Assembly: GCA_913062955.1 (NCBI GenBank)
Contig: CAJXZP010000039.1
Span: 1 to 37,359 of the forward strand
Length of the DNA stretch: 37,359 bases
Direction of reading: 5' to 3'
From: an uncultured Flavobacteriales bacterium
GTDB lineage: Bacteria; Bacteroidota; Bacteroidia; Flavobacteriales_G; Salibacteraceae
Below are positions 9,817 through 17,487 of the stretch, piece after piece. The stretch's first letter is position 1; the number at the start of each line of letters is the position of its first letter. Under the pieces are notes generated by a model. It searched no databases and was not told where the DNA came from. It saw only the letters and a list, made by a program, of their open reading frames with translations. The translations under genes were made by a program, and so were the position numbers.

Positions 9817-9949
9817 AACCTATTGCTAGATTTTTCTAGACCTATTCTGGTTTTATAGTTCAGGCAACAGACCCCGAAACCTTATTGTTATTGCATTTTA
9901 TTAAACAAGACAACCCGTGTCGAAAAATAGCATTACCCGGGCATTCTTT

Positions 9950-9990
9950 AAAACGAAAAAGGCCTGAAACGATTTCTCCTTTCAGGCCTG
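9950..9990 (-). terminator. intrinsic terminator after the 62-residue gene
   Basis: A perfect 10-bp inverted repeat, AGGCCTGAAA (9960-9969) and TTTCAGGCCT (9980-9989), encloses a 10-base loop. Read on the minus strand it is followed by a T-rich run (TTTTCGTTTT), so it terminates transcription coming from the gene ending at 10013. There is no T-tract on the plus side, so it is a weak candidate for queG. Confidence 0.75.
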
Positions 9991-10012
9991 GTTAAACATG
10001 TATCAATGACGG

Positions 10013-10201
10013 TTAAATCATTGGTGATATAATTTCCTTAAGCATTTCCTGATGTTCGGATGCAAATTGCACGATACCCCAGGTATATAATAGCATTAAA
10101 TCTTCCTTTTTCAAGGCTTTACTTGCTTTGATTAATTCCTTTTTGAACAAGCCTTTATCAAAGCTTACTTTTTCTAAAACGTATTTTGTCAAGTTTAACA
10201 T
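10013..10201 (-). CDS. small conserved-looking protein of unknown function (62 aa)
   Basis: A 62-residue soluble, probably all-helical protein rich in Lys, Leu and Glu, with no signal peptide or known motif. It begins MLNLTKYVLEKVSFDKGLFK. I accept it as real because it has an ATG start, a strong terminator directly after its stop, a promoter-like TACTTTGG about 21 bases upstream, and a separate repeat-bearing leader. It lies 145 bases downstream of lspA in the same direction and could be co-transcribed or independent. Similar tiny helical proteins are frequent in Bacteroidota and are unstudied. Function unknown. Confidence 0.7.
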   Translation of the reverse strand: MLNLTKYVLEKVSFDKGLFKKELIKASKALKKEDLMLLYTWGIVQFASEHQEMLKEIISPMI

Positions 10202-10222
10202 TTTCTCTTAATTAAGTCCGAA

Positions 10223-10230
10223 CCAAAGTA
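10223..10230 (-). promoter_or_regulatory. weak -7-like element upstream of the 62-residue gene
   Basis: TACTTTGG on the minus strand resembles TAnnTTTG with one base missing from the spacer. It lies 21 bases before the ATG at 10201. A TTG at 10248-10246 could be a -33-like element with a short spacing. This is a low-confidence call, made mainly because a direct repeat lies just upstream. Confidence 0.3.
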
Positions 10231-10255
10231 CGAATAACTTGAATACAACCCGAAG

Positions 10256-10289
10256 AAGAAATGTTAAGATTTCATTTAAGAAATGTTAA
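10256..10289 (-). repeat. exact 12-bp direct repeat with 22-bp period
   Basis: AAGAAATGTTAA occurs at 10256-10267 and again at 10278-10289 on the plus strand, which reads TTAACATTTCTT on the minus strand. The 22-base spacing is two helical turns, so both copies face the same side of the DNA. They lie upstream of the candidate promoter of the 62-residue gene, as expected for a paired operator or activator site. Confidence 0.55.
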
Positions 10290-10346
10290 ACCTACACAAC
10301 CTACTAAACATAAGATACTTGATAAGAACCGCGACTTCAGAGTTAC

Positions 10347-11033
10347 CTATTTTGATTCGTTTTCTTCGGCAAAATAAGATTTCTGAAAAATGATAATTAA
10401 CGCAACCCCCACGGTAATAGCGGAGTCGGCAATATTGAATACGGGTCTAAAAAACATAAAATGCTCACTCCCCCAAATTGGAACCCAATCGGGAAAGAAT
10501 CCATCAAAAAGTGGGAAATACAGCATATCCACCACTCTTCCATATAACATTGGGGCATACCCTTGACCGAAAGCAACGTTCTGCGCTATATGAGCGGATG
10601 ATTCGGTAAATATTTGTCCGTAAAAAACGGAGTCCAGTATATTACCTACCGCACCCGCTAAAATAAGTCCCATGGAAACGAGAAACCCTTTATGCGCTCC
10701 TTCTTTACTTAGTTTTAGGATATACCAAGCAATTCCAATAACGGCTACAATTCTAAAAACGGATAATATAATTTTCCCGTAATCACCGCCTAGCTCCATC
10801 CCAAAAGCCATTCCTGGGTTTTCGGTAAAATGGATAATAAACCAATCGGCCACACGAAATTCTTGACCCAAATACATATTGGTCTTGACCCAGATTTTAC
10901 TCCATTGGTCGATCACCAAAACGGCTAACGCGACAAGCGCGGGTACCGTAAGGCGATTTATATAATTCTGTGAATTGATGACTCTAATATTTAAAATTCG
11001 GATAAAATTATCCCATTTTATTTTTAGCTTCAA
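10347..11033 (-). CDS. lspA: lipoprotein signal peptidase LspA
   Basis: A 228-residue inner-membrane aspartyl protease that cleaves the signal peptide of prolipoproteins at the lipobox. Motifs are IDQWSK (41-46), ENPGMAFG (71-78), GAVGNILDS (127-135), the first catalytic Asp in GRVVDM (D169), and the second in NIADSAI (D203). Four or so membrane segments fit the family. The length is above the usual ~165 residues because of a basic N-terminal extension and a long loop near 140-165. The start appears to be TTG at 11033: an in-frame TAA lies two codons upstream and no ATG follows before the first helix. It overlaps the DksA-like gene by 26 bases, in the typical ileS-traR-lspA order of Bacteroidota. 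Confidence 0.95.
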   Translation of the reverse strand: MKLKIKWDNFIRILNIRVINSQNYINRLTVPALVALAVLVIDQWSKIWVKTNMYLGQEFRVADWFIIHFTENPGMAFGMELGGDYGKIILSVFRIVAVIGIAWYILKLSKEGAHKGFLVSMGLILAGAVGNILDSVFYGQIFTESSAHIAQNVAFGQGYAPMLYGRVVDMLYFPLFDGFFPDWVPIWGSEHFMFFRPVFNIADSAITVGVALIIIFQKSYFAEENESK

Positions 11034-11382
11034 TGCTTAAAGTAGCATGAGGCACCACACGTAAACGCTCTTTAGAGATCAAGTTTCCAGTTTCTCTACA
11101 AATACCGTATGTTTTGTTCTTGATACGGATTAGAGCGTTGTTTAGGCTAATGATAAACTTTTCTTGACGAACGGCCAATTGAGAAGTCTCTTCACGACTT
11201 AAGGTTTCTGATCCATCTTCCATCATTTTAAAGGAAGGAGAAGTATCATCTGTACCGTTATTGTCGTTAGAAATAGCTGCTGCCAATAACTCCAAATCGT
11301 TGCGAGCTTCAGATAATTTCCCTTCTATTAATGTTTTAAACTCTTCTAAATCTGCGTCTGAATATTTATTCTTTTCTGACAT
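11008..11382 (-). CDS. TraR/DksA-family protein with degenerate zinc finger
   Basis: A 124-residue DksA/TraR-like protein. It has an N-terminal coiled-coil-like helical region (about 8-90) and the typical C-terminal motif TYGICRETGNLISKERL followed by PHATLSIEAK. Family members normally coordinate zinc with four Cys; here only C95 remains, and the other positions read T98, S116 and A119, so zinc binding is unlikely. Zinc-independent DksA-like proteins are known. By family it may bind the RNA polymerase secondary channel and affect stringent control. It lies 21 bases after ileS and overlaps lspA, so the three are one operon. Confidence 0.88.
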   Translation of the reverse strand: MSEKNKYSDADLEEFKTLIEGKLSEARNDLELLAAAISNDNNGTDDTSPSFKMMEDGSETLSREETSQLAVRQEKFIISLNNALIRIKNKTYGICRETGNLISKERLRVVPHATLSIEAKNKMG

Positions 11383-11403
11383 AATTCTACTATTTTAATT
11401 CCT

Positions 11404-14400
11404 TTATATTTTTGCGACCACAATTTGAGTCGTCAATCCTTCTTCTAATTCAATTGCATGAGCATTTGGCTCTGAAATGGTATCAATAAAGGTAAGATTT
11501 TCTGTTAACGTTTCCGAACAAATATAGTCGAAATTGGCCTCCACACTCGCCTTTAACACATCTTGTTTCATTATCGAAATGTTAATTCTATCCGTCACCT
11601 CGTATCCTTGGTCTTTACGGATATTTTGGATCCGATTAACCAACTCTCTAGCAATCCCTTCGAATCTTAACTCCTCACTAATAGTGATATCTAATGCAAT
11701 GGTCAATTTATCCTCATTCATAACCAACCAGCCTTCAATATCTTGGGTGCTGATTTCTACATCTTCTAAAGTAAGTGTAATCGTTTCAGTAGGTAATGCT
11801 AATTCCATTTCACCGGCACTTTCTAATGCGGTTATTTGTTCTTTCGAAAACCCATTCACCTCTTTCGAAATGGCTTTCATCTGTTTCCCAAACTTAGGCC
11901 CTAAGGTTTTGAAATTGGGTTTGATATTTTTCACTAAAATATCTGAATCCTCCTCCATAAAAGCGACTTCCTTCAAATTGGTCTCCGTTTTTATCAAATC
12001 CGATACCGCTTCAATTTGTACTTTTTGGTGTTCATTCTGTACTGGAATCATCACTTTTTGAAGAGGTTGACGTACCCGTAAATTTTCTCTTTTACGTAAC
12101 GATAAAATCATAGAACATGCTTTTTGAGCCAATTCCATTCTTTCTTCTAAATCGGTATCAATTAACGATTCGTTTACTTCTGCAAACTTGGCTAAGTGAA
12201 CCGACAATGTAGTATCCTTACCGGTAACAGCATTTAAATCTTTAAACAAACGATCGCTATAAAAAGGCGCCAAAGGAGCCGAAATACGCGCTACCGTTTC
12301 CAAACAAGTATATACCGTTTGGTAAGCAGATATTTTATCCGTCCCGTAATCACCTCTCCAAAAACGCTTACGTGACAAACGGATGTGCCAGTTTGATAAA
12401 TGATCTACCACAAACTCTTGAATAAAACGCCCCACTTTAGTTGGTTCGTAATCGGCATACGCTGCATCTACATTTTTAACCAAAGTATTTAGTTTACTCA
12501 ACACCCAACGGTCAATTTCCGGACGGTTTTGTACCTCATCTTCTGCATATGTAAACCCATCTACATTGGCATACAACGTAAAGAAAGAGTAGGTGTTTTG
12601 TAGTGCACGGAAAAATTTACGTTGTACTTCTGTAATCCCAGCCACATCAAACTTTAAGTTATCCCAAGGCTGTGCATTGGTAATCATATACCAACGAGTC
12701 GCATCTGGACCGTATGTTTCCAAGGTTTCAAATGGATCCACAGTATTGCCTAAACGCTTAGACATTTTCACGCCATTTTTATCCAATACCAATCCGTTAG
12801 AGATTACATTTTTGTAAGCTACCGAATCAAATACAATGGTACCAATTGCATGTAAGGTATAAAACCAACCACGCGTTTGATCTACTCCTTCCGCAATAAA
12901 ATCGGCAGGGAAAGCTACGTTACCATCAATTTTTTCTTTATTCTCAAATGGGTAATGCCATTGAGCATACGGCATGGAACCTGAATCAAACCAAACATCA
13001 ATCAAGTCTGCTTCACGCTTCATGGGTTGCCCCTTACTGGATACCAATACAATACTATCGGCAACTGGACGGTGTAAATCAATGGCATCGTAATTTTCGT
13101 CCATCATGTTCCCCGGCTCAAATGAAGCATACGGGTTTTCACTCATAATTCCAGCAGCTACCGATTTATCAATTTCTGCTTTCAACTCTTCTACCGAACC
13201 AATACATATAGTTTCATCTCCCTCTTCGGTTTGCCAAAGGGGTAATGGGATTCCCCAATAACGAGAACGAGATAAATTCCAATCATTTAAGTTTTTCAAC
13301 CAGTTTCCAAAACGCCCAGTACCGGTTGATTTTGGTTTCCAATTAATGGTATCGTTCAACTCGCTCATGCGTTCTTTTTTCGCAGTCGCTTTCACAAACC
13401 ACGAATCCAGTGGGTAATACAAAATGGGTTTATCCGTTCTCCAACAATGTGGGTAACTGTGTTCGTATTTCTCCACCTTAAACGCACGGTTTTCGGTTTT
13501 CAACTTAATGGCAATTTCTACATCCACACTTTGCTTTGGTGCTTCGCCATCGTTGTAATATTCATTCTTTACGTACTTCCCGGCAAACTCACCCATCGAA
13601 GAAACAAATCTTCCTTGTAAATCTACCAACGGAACTGGATTTCCATTTTCATCTTCGATCAACATTGGAGGAACCCCTGCTGCCTTCGCAACCAAAGCAT
13701 CATCGGCTCCAAAAGTAGGCGCTATATGTACAATTCCAGTACCATCCTCGGTCGTTACAAAATCACCAGCGATAATACGGAATGCTTGATCTGCGGCTTC
13801 CATAGGTAACGTATAGGGTAATAATTGCTCAAAACGAACATCGACCAAATCCGTACCTAGCAATTCTTTTACGATTTGATACGGAATCTTTTTATTTTCA
13901 GAGGTATAGGTTTCAAAATCCTCTTGGGCACCTTCAAAATATTTACCACTAAATGCTTTCCCTACCAATGCTTTTGCTAATACCACATGCATAGCGGCAA
14001 AAGTGTATTGATTGAAAGTTTTCACTACAACATAGTCAATTTTCGGGCCTACAGCAAGTGCCGTATTAGACGGTAAAGTCCAAGGAGTAGTGGTCCAAGC
14101 TAAAGCAAACACCTCATCTAATCCTGCGAACAAAGACTCGAACTTGGCATCTTTTACCAAATTAAACTGAGCGACAACGGTGGTATCCTTTACATCTTTA
14201 TACGTTCCTGGCAAATTCAACTCATGCGAACTTAATCCGGTACCTGCTTTGGGAGAATACGGCTGAATGGTGTACCCTTTGTACAACATTTCTTTGTTGT
14301 AAATCTGTTTCAACAACCACCAAACCGACTCAATATACTTGGTTTTGTAGGTTACATATGGATCTTCCATATCTACCCAATACCCCATTTTATCGGTTAA

Positions 14401-14802
14401 ATCATCCCAGATTTCAGTGTATTGCATGACGGTTTTACGACATTCAGCGTTGTAATCTTCTACCGAAATTTTCTTACCGATGTCTTCTTTGGTAATCCCT
14501 AAAACCTTCTCTACCTTTAATTCAACCGGAAGACCATGGGTATCCCAACCCGCTTTACGAATAACCTGCTTGCCTTTTTGGGTATGGTAACGACAGAACA
14601 AATCTTTCAACGTACGAGAAATTACGTGATGAATACCTGGTTTACCGTTTGCAGATGGAGGACCATCATAAAATACGTATGCGGGAGCCCCTTCGCGCTC
14701 ATCCATACTTTTTTGGAACACATTATTTGCTTTCCAAAATTCGTTTTCTTCGTTGGCTACGTCAGTTAAATTTAACTGCTTGTATTCTTTGTATTTAGAC
14801 AT
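11404..14802 (-). CDS. ileS: isoleucyl-tRNA synthetase (IleRS2-like, GXHH motif)
   Basis: An 1132-residue class I aminoacyl-tRNA synthetase that charges tRNA-Ile, with an editing domain (about 200-410). The catalytic signature normally written HxGH is replaced by GIHH at residues 56-59 (bases 14626-14637), within PSANGKPGIHHVISRTLKD. The second signature is KMSKRLGN. Length and motif fit the eukaryote-like type 2 IleRS found in many Bacteroidota. Swapping the first and third motif residues (GXHH) has been linked in IleRS2 to very high mupirocin resistance. It is the first gene of the ileS, DksA-like, lspA operon. It seems to be the only ileS in view, so this is presumably the housekeeping enzyme. 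Confidence 0.98.
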   Translation of the reverse strand: MSKYKEYKQLNLTDVANEENEFWKANNVFQKSMDEREGAPAYVFYDGPPSANGKPGIHHVISRTLKDLFCRYHTQKGKQVIRKAGWDTHGLPVELKVEKVLGITKEDIGKKISVEDYNAECRKTVMQYTEIWDDLTDKMGYWVDMEDPYVTYKTKYIESVWWLLKQIYNKEMLYKGYTIQPYSPKAGTGLSSHELNLPGTYKDVKDTTVVAQFNLVKDAKFESLFAGLDEVFALAWTTTPWTLPSNTALAVGPKIDYVVVKTFNQYTFAAMHVVLAKALVGKAFSGKYFEGAQEDFETYTSENKKIPYQIVKELLGTDLVDVRFEQLLPYTLPMEAADQAFRIIAGDFVTTEDGTGIVHIAPTFGADDALVAKAAGVPPMLIEDENGNPVPLVDLQGRFVSSMGEFAGKYVKNEYYNDGEAPKQSVDVEIAIKLKTENRAFKVEKYEHSYPHCWRTDKPILYYPLDSWFVKATAKKERMSELNDTINWKPKSTGTGRFGNWLKNLNDWNLSRSRYWGIPLPLWQTEEGDETICIGSVEELKAEIDKSVAAGIMSENPYASFEPGNMMDENYDAIDLHRPVADSIVLVSSKGQPMKREADLIDVWFDSGSMPYAQWHYPFENKEKIDGNVAFPADFIAEGVDQTRGWFYTLHAIGTIVFDSVAYKNVISNGLVLDKNGVKMSKRLGNTVDPFETLETYGPDATRWYMITNAQPWDNLKFDVAGITEVQRKFFRALQNTYSFFTLYANVDGFTYAEDEVQNRPEIDRWVLSKLNTLVKNVDAAYADYEPTKVGRFIQEFVVDHLSNWHIRLSRKRFWRGDYGTDKISAYQTVYTCLETVARISAPLAPFYSDRLFKDLNAVTGKDTTLSVHLAKFAEVNESLIDTDLEERMELAQKACSMILSLRKRENLRVRQPLQKVMIPVQNEHQKVQIEAVSDLIKTETNLKEVAFMEEDSDILVKNIKPNFKTLGPKFGKQMKAISKEVNGFSKEQITALESAGEMELALPTETITLTLEDVEISTQDIEGWLVMNEDKLTIALDITISEELRFEGIARELVNRIQNIRKDQGYEVTDRINISIMKQDVLKASVEANFDYICSETLTENLTFIDTISEPNAHAIELEEGLTTQIVVAKI

Positions 14803-14851
14803 TGTTTTTGACTGAAGTTATAAGGCAAAATGCCCTAGGTTTCAAAGAATG

Positions 14852-14859
14852 CGAAAGTA
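14852..14859 (-). promoter_or_regulatory. weak -7-like element upstream of ileS
   Basis: TACTTTCG on the minus strand matches TAnnTTTG at all but one fixed position and lies 49 bases before the ileS ATG. It is the best promoter candidate in the 212-base spacer 14803-15014, which also holds CCCTAGG at 14833-14839 and CCCTAGGG at 14948-14955. I see no RNA gene or convincing riboswitch or T-box fold there. Confidence 0.3.
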
Positions 14860-15014
14860 ATAATTTAACTCGTGCGATAGAAGCCCTATGACAAGGAGTT
14901 TTTTTGGGTCGAAAATGGATTACTAAAGACCATACATCCGTATTTGACCCTAGGGAGAAACAACTATCACCGTCTTTTTTGCTATTTTCGGTATCGTATT
15001 TAAAGTAGCTAGAC

Positions 15015-16067
15015 TTGAAAAAAAACGGACTAAAATTGATTCTTATCATATGCATAACTTCACTAGAGGTTATGAAACCTAGTCATGTAAAATCACAGAA
15101 TGTTGATACTTTGGTAAATGCCATGGAACATTTATCGGATTACTTTTTGAATCGTCACCAAGACACCAATTACATTGGCAATTACAGTAACGAACTGGCT
15201 ATAAAAATTCAATCTTTAGGGAAATTCAATTCCATCTCCTTAATGGATCGCTCTTCCAAATCACGTTTAAAGTATATTCCGGTACGTGATCTAAGAATTG
15301 GAATAGGAGTGGCTTACAAGTTCTTCGCATTTGACCTAAATATAGGATTAGGATTAGATAAAAACTCCATTATTGAAGACTCCCGTACATTTGACTTTCG
15401 GGCCCGGTTATATACCAGTAAGCAATACATGAACGTTTTTTTACAATATTACCAAGGATACCGAATTTCCAATTTCGACCATTTTGTGGTTCGTTCAGAT
15501 CATCCTCAAAGTATCCGAAATGATGTTCGCTCCATTCATTTGGGGTTCCAATACTTATACGCTCTCAACTACACAAAATTTTCAATTAAGGCACCTTTTG
15601 TATTCAATGAACTGCAACGAAAAACAGCTGGGAGTTTTTTATTCGGAGCGAATTTCAACCTCCTTGTTTTAGATGGGGATAGCTCTTTGATACCCACGCG
15701 TATTCAATCTGAATTTGGGAATCAACTTTCTATTCAGGATTTAAATAATTTGAGTCTTGGAATCAGTGTTGGTTATATGTTTACCTACGTTTTTAAGGAA
15801 AACTTTTTTGCAACGGCCAGCCTAATCCCCGGTTTGTTGTATAATAATGGTGACTATTCCGTTACCACCAGAAAACCCATTCCCAAACAATTAAACGGGC
15901 GAATAAAAACCATGAACTCCATCGGCTATAATGCTCGGAGGTTCTTTACGGGAGTCACTTTTGAAGCCGAGGGCTTCTGGATCAAAATTGCCGACAATCA
16001 AACAGCTAAAATTAGCCACGGTTCGGCTTCTGTTTTTGTAGGATACCGGTTTAAGAAAAAAAATTAA
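15015..16067 (+). CDS. DUF4421-like exported barrel-type protein
   Basis: A 350-residue protein with an N-terminal signal-like segment ending near residue 28 (HVKSQ). The DTNYI start of the mature part and the alternating hydrophobic strands ([34 protein letters not shown] near the C-terminus) resemble the DUF4421 family of Bacteroidota, probably outer-membrane beta-barrels. The start is TTG at 15015, because an in-frame TAG lies three codons upstream. It is divergent from ileS. Its stop shares the palindrome TTAA with the stop of the convergent VF530 gene. Function unknown. Confidence 0.8.
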   Translation: MKKNGLKLILIICITSLEVMKPSHVKSQNVDTLVNAMEHLSDYFLNRHQDTNYIGNYSNELAIKIQSLGKFNSISLMDRSSKSRLKYIPVRDLRIGIGVAYKFFAFDLNIGLGLDKNSIIEDSRTFDFRARLYTSKQYMNVFLQYYQGYRISNFDHFVVRSDHPQSIRNDVRSIHLGFQYLYALNYTKFSIKAPFVFNELQRKTAGSFLFGANFNLLVLDGDSSLIPTRIQSEFGNQLSIQDLNNLSLGISVGYMFTYVFKENFFATASLIPGLLYNNGDYSVTTRKPIPKQLNGRIKTMNSIGYNARRFFTGVTFEAEGFWIKIADNQTAKISHGSASVFVGYRFKKKN

Positions 16068-16300
16068 ACGGTATCCAAATACAAACGTTCAACTTTATTT
16101 CTAGCCCAAGCAGTTCTTCGTAAGAATTTTAAACTCGATTTTACAGACGGATTGGTTTTAAAGCAATTAATATCTATTCGGTAACTTAATTCTTCCCAAC
16201 CGTATTCATCTACTAGAAACTCCACAATAGTCGCCAATTTGACTCCATGTAATGCATTGTTTGGTTGACTTTCCGGTTCTTTATCTTTGTTTTTTTCCAT
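16064..16300 (-). CDS. VF530 (DUF2132) family DNA-binding-like protein
   Basis: A 78-residue protein. It has a charged, probably disordered N-terminal ~18 residues, then the compact family core: [47 protein letters not shown] and a final KVERLYL. The family is named after Vibrio fischeri VF530, whose fold resembles DNA-binding proteins, but no regulon is established. The ATG at 16300 is preceded five bases upstream by a perfect TAnnTTTG element. It is a single-gene unit, convergent with the DUF4421 gene by four bases. Confidence 0.9.
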   Translation of the reverse strand: MEKNKDKEPESQPNNALHGVKLATIVEFLVDEYGWEELSYRIDINCFKTNPSVKSSLKFLRRTAWARNKVERLYLDTV

Positions 16301-16305
16301 TATTG

Positions 16306-16313
16306 CAAACTTA
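16306..16313 (-). promoter_or_regulatory. candidate -7 element of the VF530 gene
   Basis: TAAGTTTG on the minus strand matches TAnnTTTG and ends five bases before the ATG at 16300. This is the same spacing as at ruvB and again predicts a leaderless or nearly leaderless mRNA. Confidence 0.5.
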
Positions 16314-16379
16314 AACTATTCGACTTATACTGTTAGTAAGTTTGATTTTAGGATCCATTAATCTTAGCTACAAAATTTC

Positions 16380-16387
16380 TACTTTTG
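16380..16387 (+). promoter_or_regulatory. candidate -7 element of the bestrophin-like gene
   Basis: TACTTTTG matches TAnnTTTG and ends 16 bases before the ATG at 16404, which predicts a leader of about ten bases. No clear -33 element is visible. Confidence 0.45.
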
Positions 16388-16403
16388 ATAGCAAAATTTA
16401 CTC

Positions 16404-17453
16404 ATGTATATACAAAGACGTTTTCCATTCCGGAGTTTAATTTATTGGACAAAAAGAGAACTCATTTTTTTCACCATCTTATCCATAGTCATCACCATTT
16501 TATTTGAGTATTTCAATATAAAGTGGCTTCAAATTCCATTTACCCCAGTGGGGCTTGTTGGTACGGCAGTGGCCTTTATGATTGGATTTCAAAACAACGC
16601 AGCGTATGATCGGATTTGGGAAGCTCGTAAAATTTGGGGCGGTATTGTAAATACCTCTCGGTCATTAATTATTACGGTAAAAGACAGTTTTTACATTCAT
16701 AATCCAGACGTAAGAGAAGATGAAAAAGAAGTCTTAAGAACCATCACAAGAAGACATATAGCTTGGCTCAATGCTTTACGATACGCTATGCGAACTAGAA
16801 AAAGCTGGGAGACAGATTACCATAGTGAAGATTCGAACGAAAAACAATATTGGGTCATCCCTGAATATATAACCCCATTAGGCGAGGAGCTTAAATGTTA
16901 TTTATCGGAAAAGGAGTTTGATTATGTCATGTCGAAAGAAAACAAGCCCAATGCGATTATGAGTTTACAATCCGAACATTTTAGGAAGTTAACGAACGAA
17001 AAGAAATTTTGGGACTTCACCCTGTTACGCTTGCAAGAAATGTTACAAGAATTAACGGTTCTTCAGGGTAAATCGGAACGAATAAAAAACTTCCCTTACC
17101 CGAAACAGTATGGAAGTATAGGGTATCATTTTGTTCATATTTTCATGTGGATAGTTCCATTAGCAATTATCCCTGCGTTTTCTAAAATGGGAGTAGGATT
17201 AGCGGAAACAAATCCATTTATCAGCTCCTATTTTGTTTGGTTTAATATTCCATTTACAGTTATTGTAATTTGGGTATTTAATACCATGTTACGTATTGGA
17301 TTAGCGGGTGAAAATCCATTTGAAGGTTCTCCAAACGATGTTCCAATCTCTACCATATCCAGAGGAATAACAAGAGACATACTTCAAATTATTGATGAAG
17401 ATGAAAGCAAAATCCCGGAACAATACAAACCGGTAAATCACATACAGATGTAA
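16404..17453 (+). CDS. bestrophin-family (UPF0187) membrane channel
   Basis: A 349-residue inner-membrane protein of the bestrophin/YneE family, which form pentameric ion channels. It has hydrophobic helices at about 22-45, 50-65, 235-255 and 270-292. The characteristic stretch GFQNNAAYDRIWEARKIWGG follows the second helix, and NPFEGSPNDVP lies near the C-terminus. Bacterial homologues conduct cations in the one case studied (KpBest); the ion here is unknown. It is a single-gene unit between its own promoter and the shared terminator at 17457-17484. Confidence 0.93.
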   Translation: MYIQRRFPFRSLIYWTKRELIFFTILSIVITILFEYFNIKWLQIPFTPVGLVGTAVAFMIGFQNNAAYDRIWEARKIWGGIVNTSRSLIITVKDSFYIHNPDVREDEKEVLRTITRRHIAWLNALRYAMRTRKSWETDYHSEDSNEKQYWVIPEYITPLGEELKCYLSEKEFDYVMSKENKPNAIMSLQSEHFRKLTNEKKFWDFTLLRLQEMLQELTVLQGKSERIKNFPYPKQYGSIGYHFVHIFMWIVPLAIIPAFSKMGVGLAETNPFISSYFVWFNIPFTVIVIWVFNTMLRIGLAGENPFEGSPNDVPISTISRGITRDILQIIDEDESKIPEQYKPVNHIQM

Positions 17454-17456
17454 AAG

Positions 17457-17484
17457 AAAGGGAGGCAAGATTGCCTCCCTTTTT
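17457..17484. terminator. bidirectional intrinsic terminator
   Basis: AAAGGGAGGCAA (17457-17468) pairs perfectly with TTGCCTCCCTTT (17471-17482) and is followed by a T run to 17484. The opposite strand ends in CTTTCTTTT. The site lies exactly between the convergent bestrophin-like and PhoH genes and should serve both. Confidence 0.85.
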
Positions 17485-17487
17485 AGG

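Noticed and set aside
9827-9850. Short hairpin CTAGA/TCTAG after queG as a terminator
   Set aside because: Only five pairs, with the T run in the loop rather than after the stem.
11534-12061. Plus-strand open frame of 175 codons inside ileS
   Set aside because: It is antisense to a clearly conserved ileS, and its composition is typical of an antisense shadow.
14803-15014. T-box or other riboswitch upstream of ileS
   Set aside because: I see no T-box sequence, specifier stem or terminator pair in the 212-base spacer, and T-boxes are not expected in Bacteroidota.
14795-15055. Minus-strand open frame covering the ileS upstream region
   Set aside because: It overlaps the ileS start and the DUF4421 start and has no recognisable features; the spacer is better explained as a divergent promoter region.
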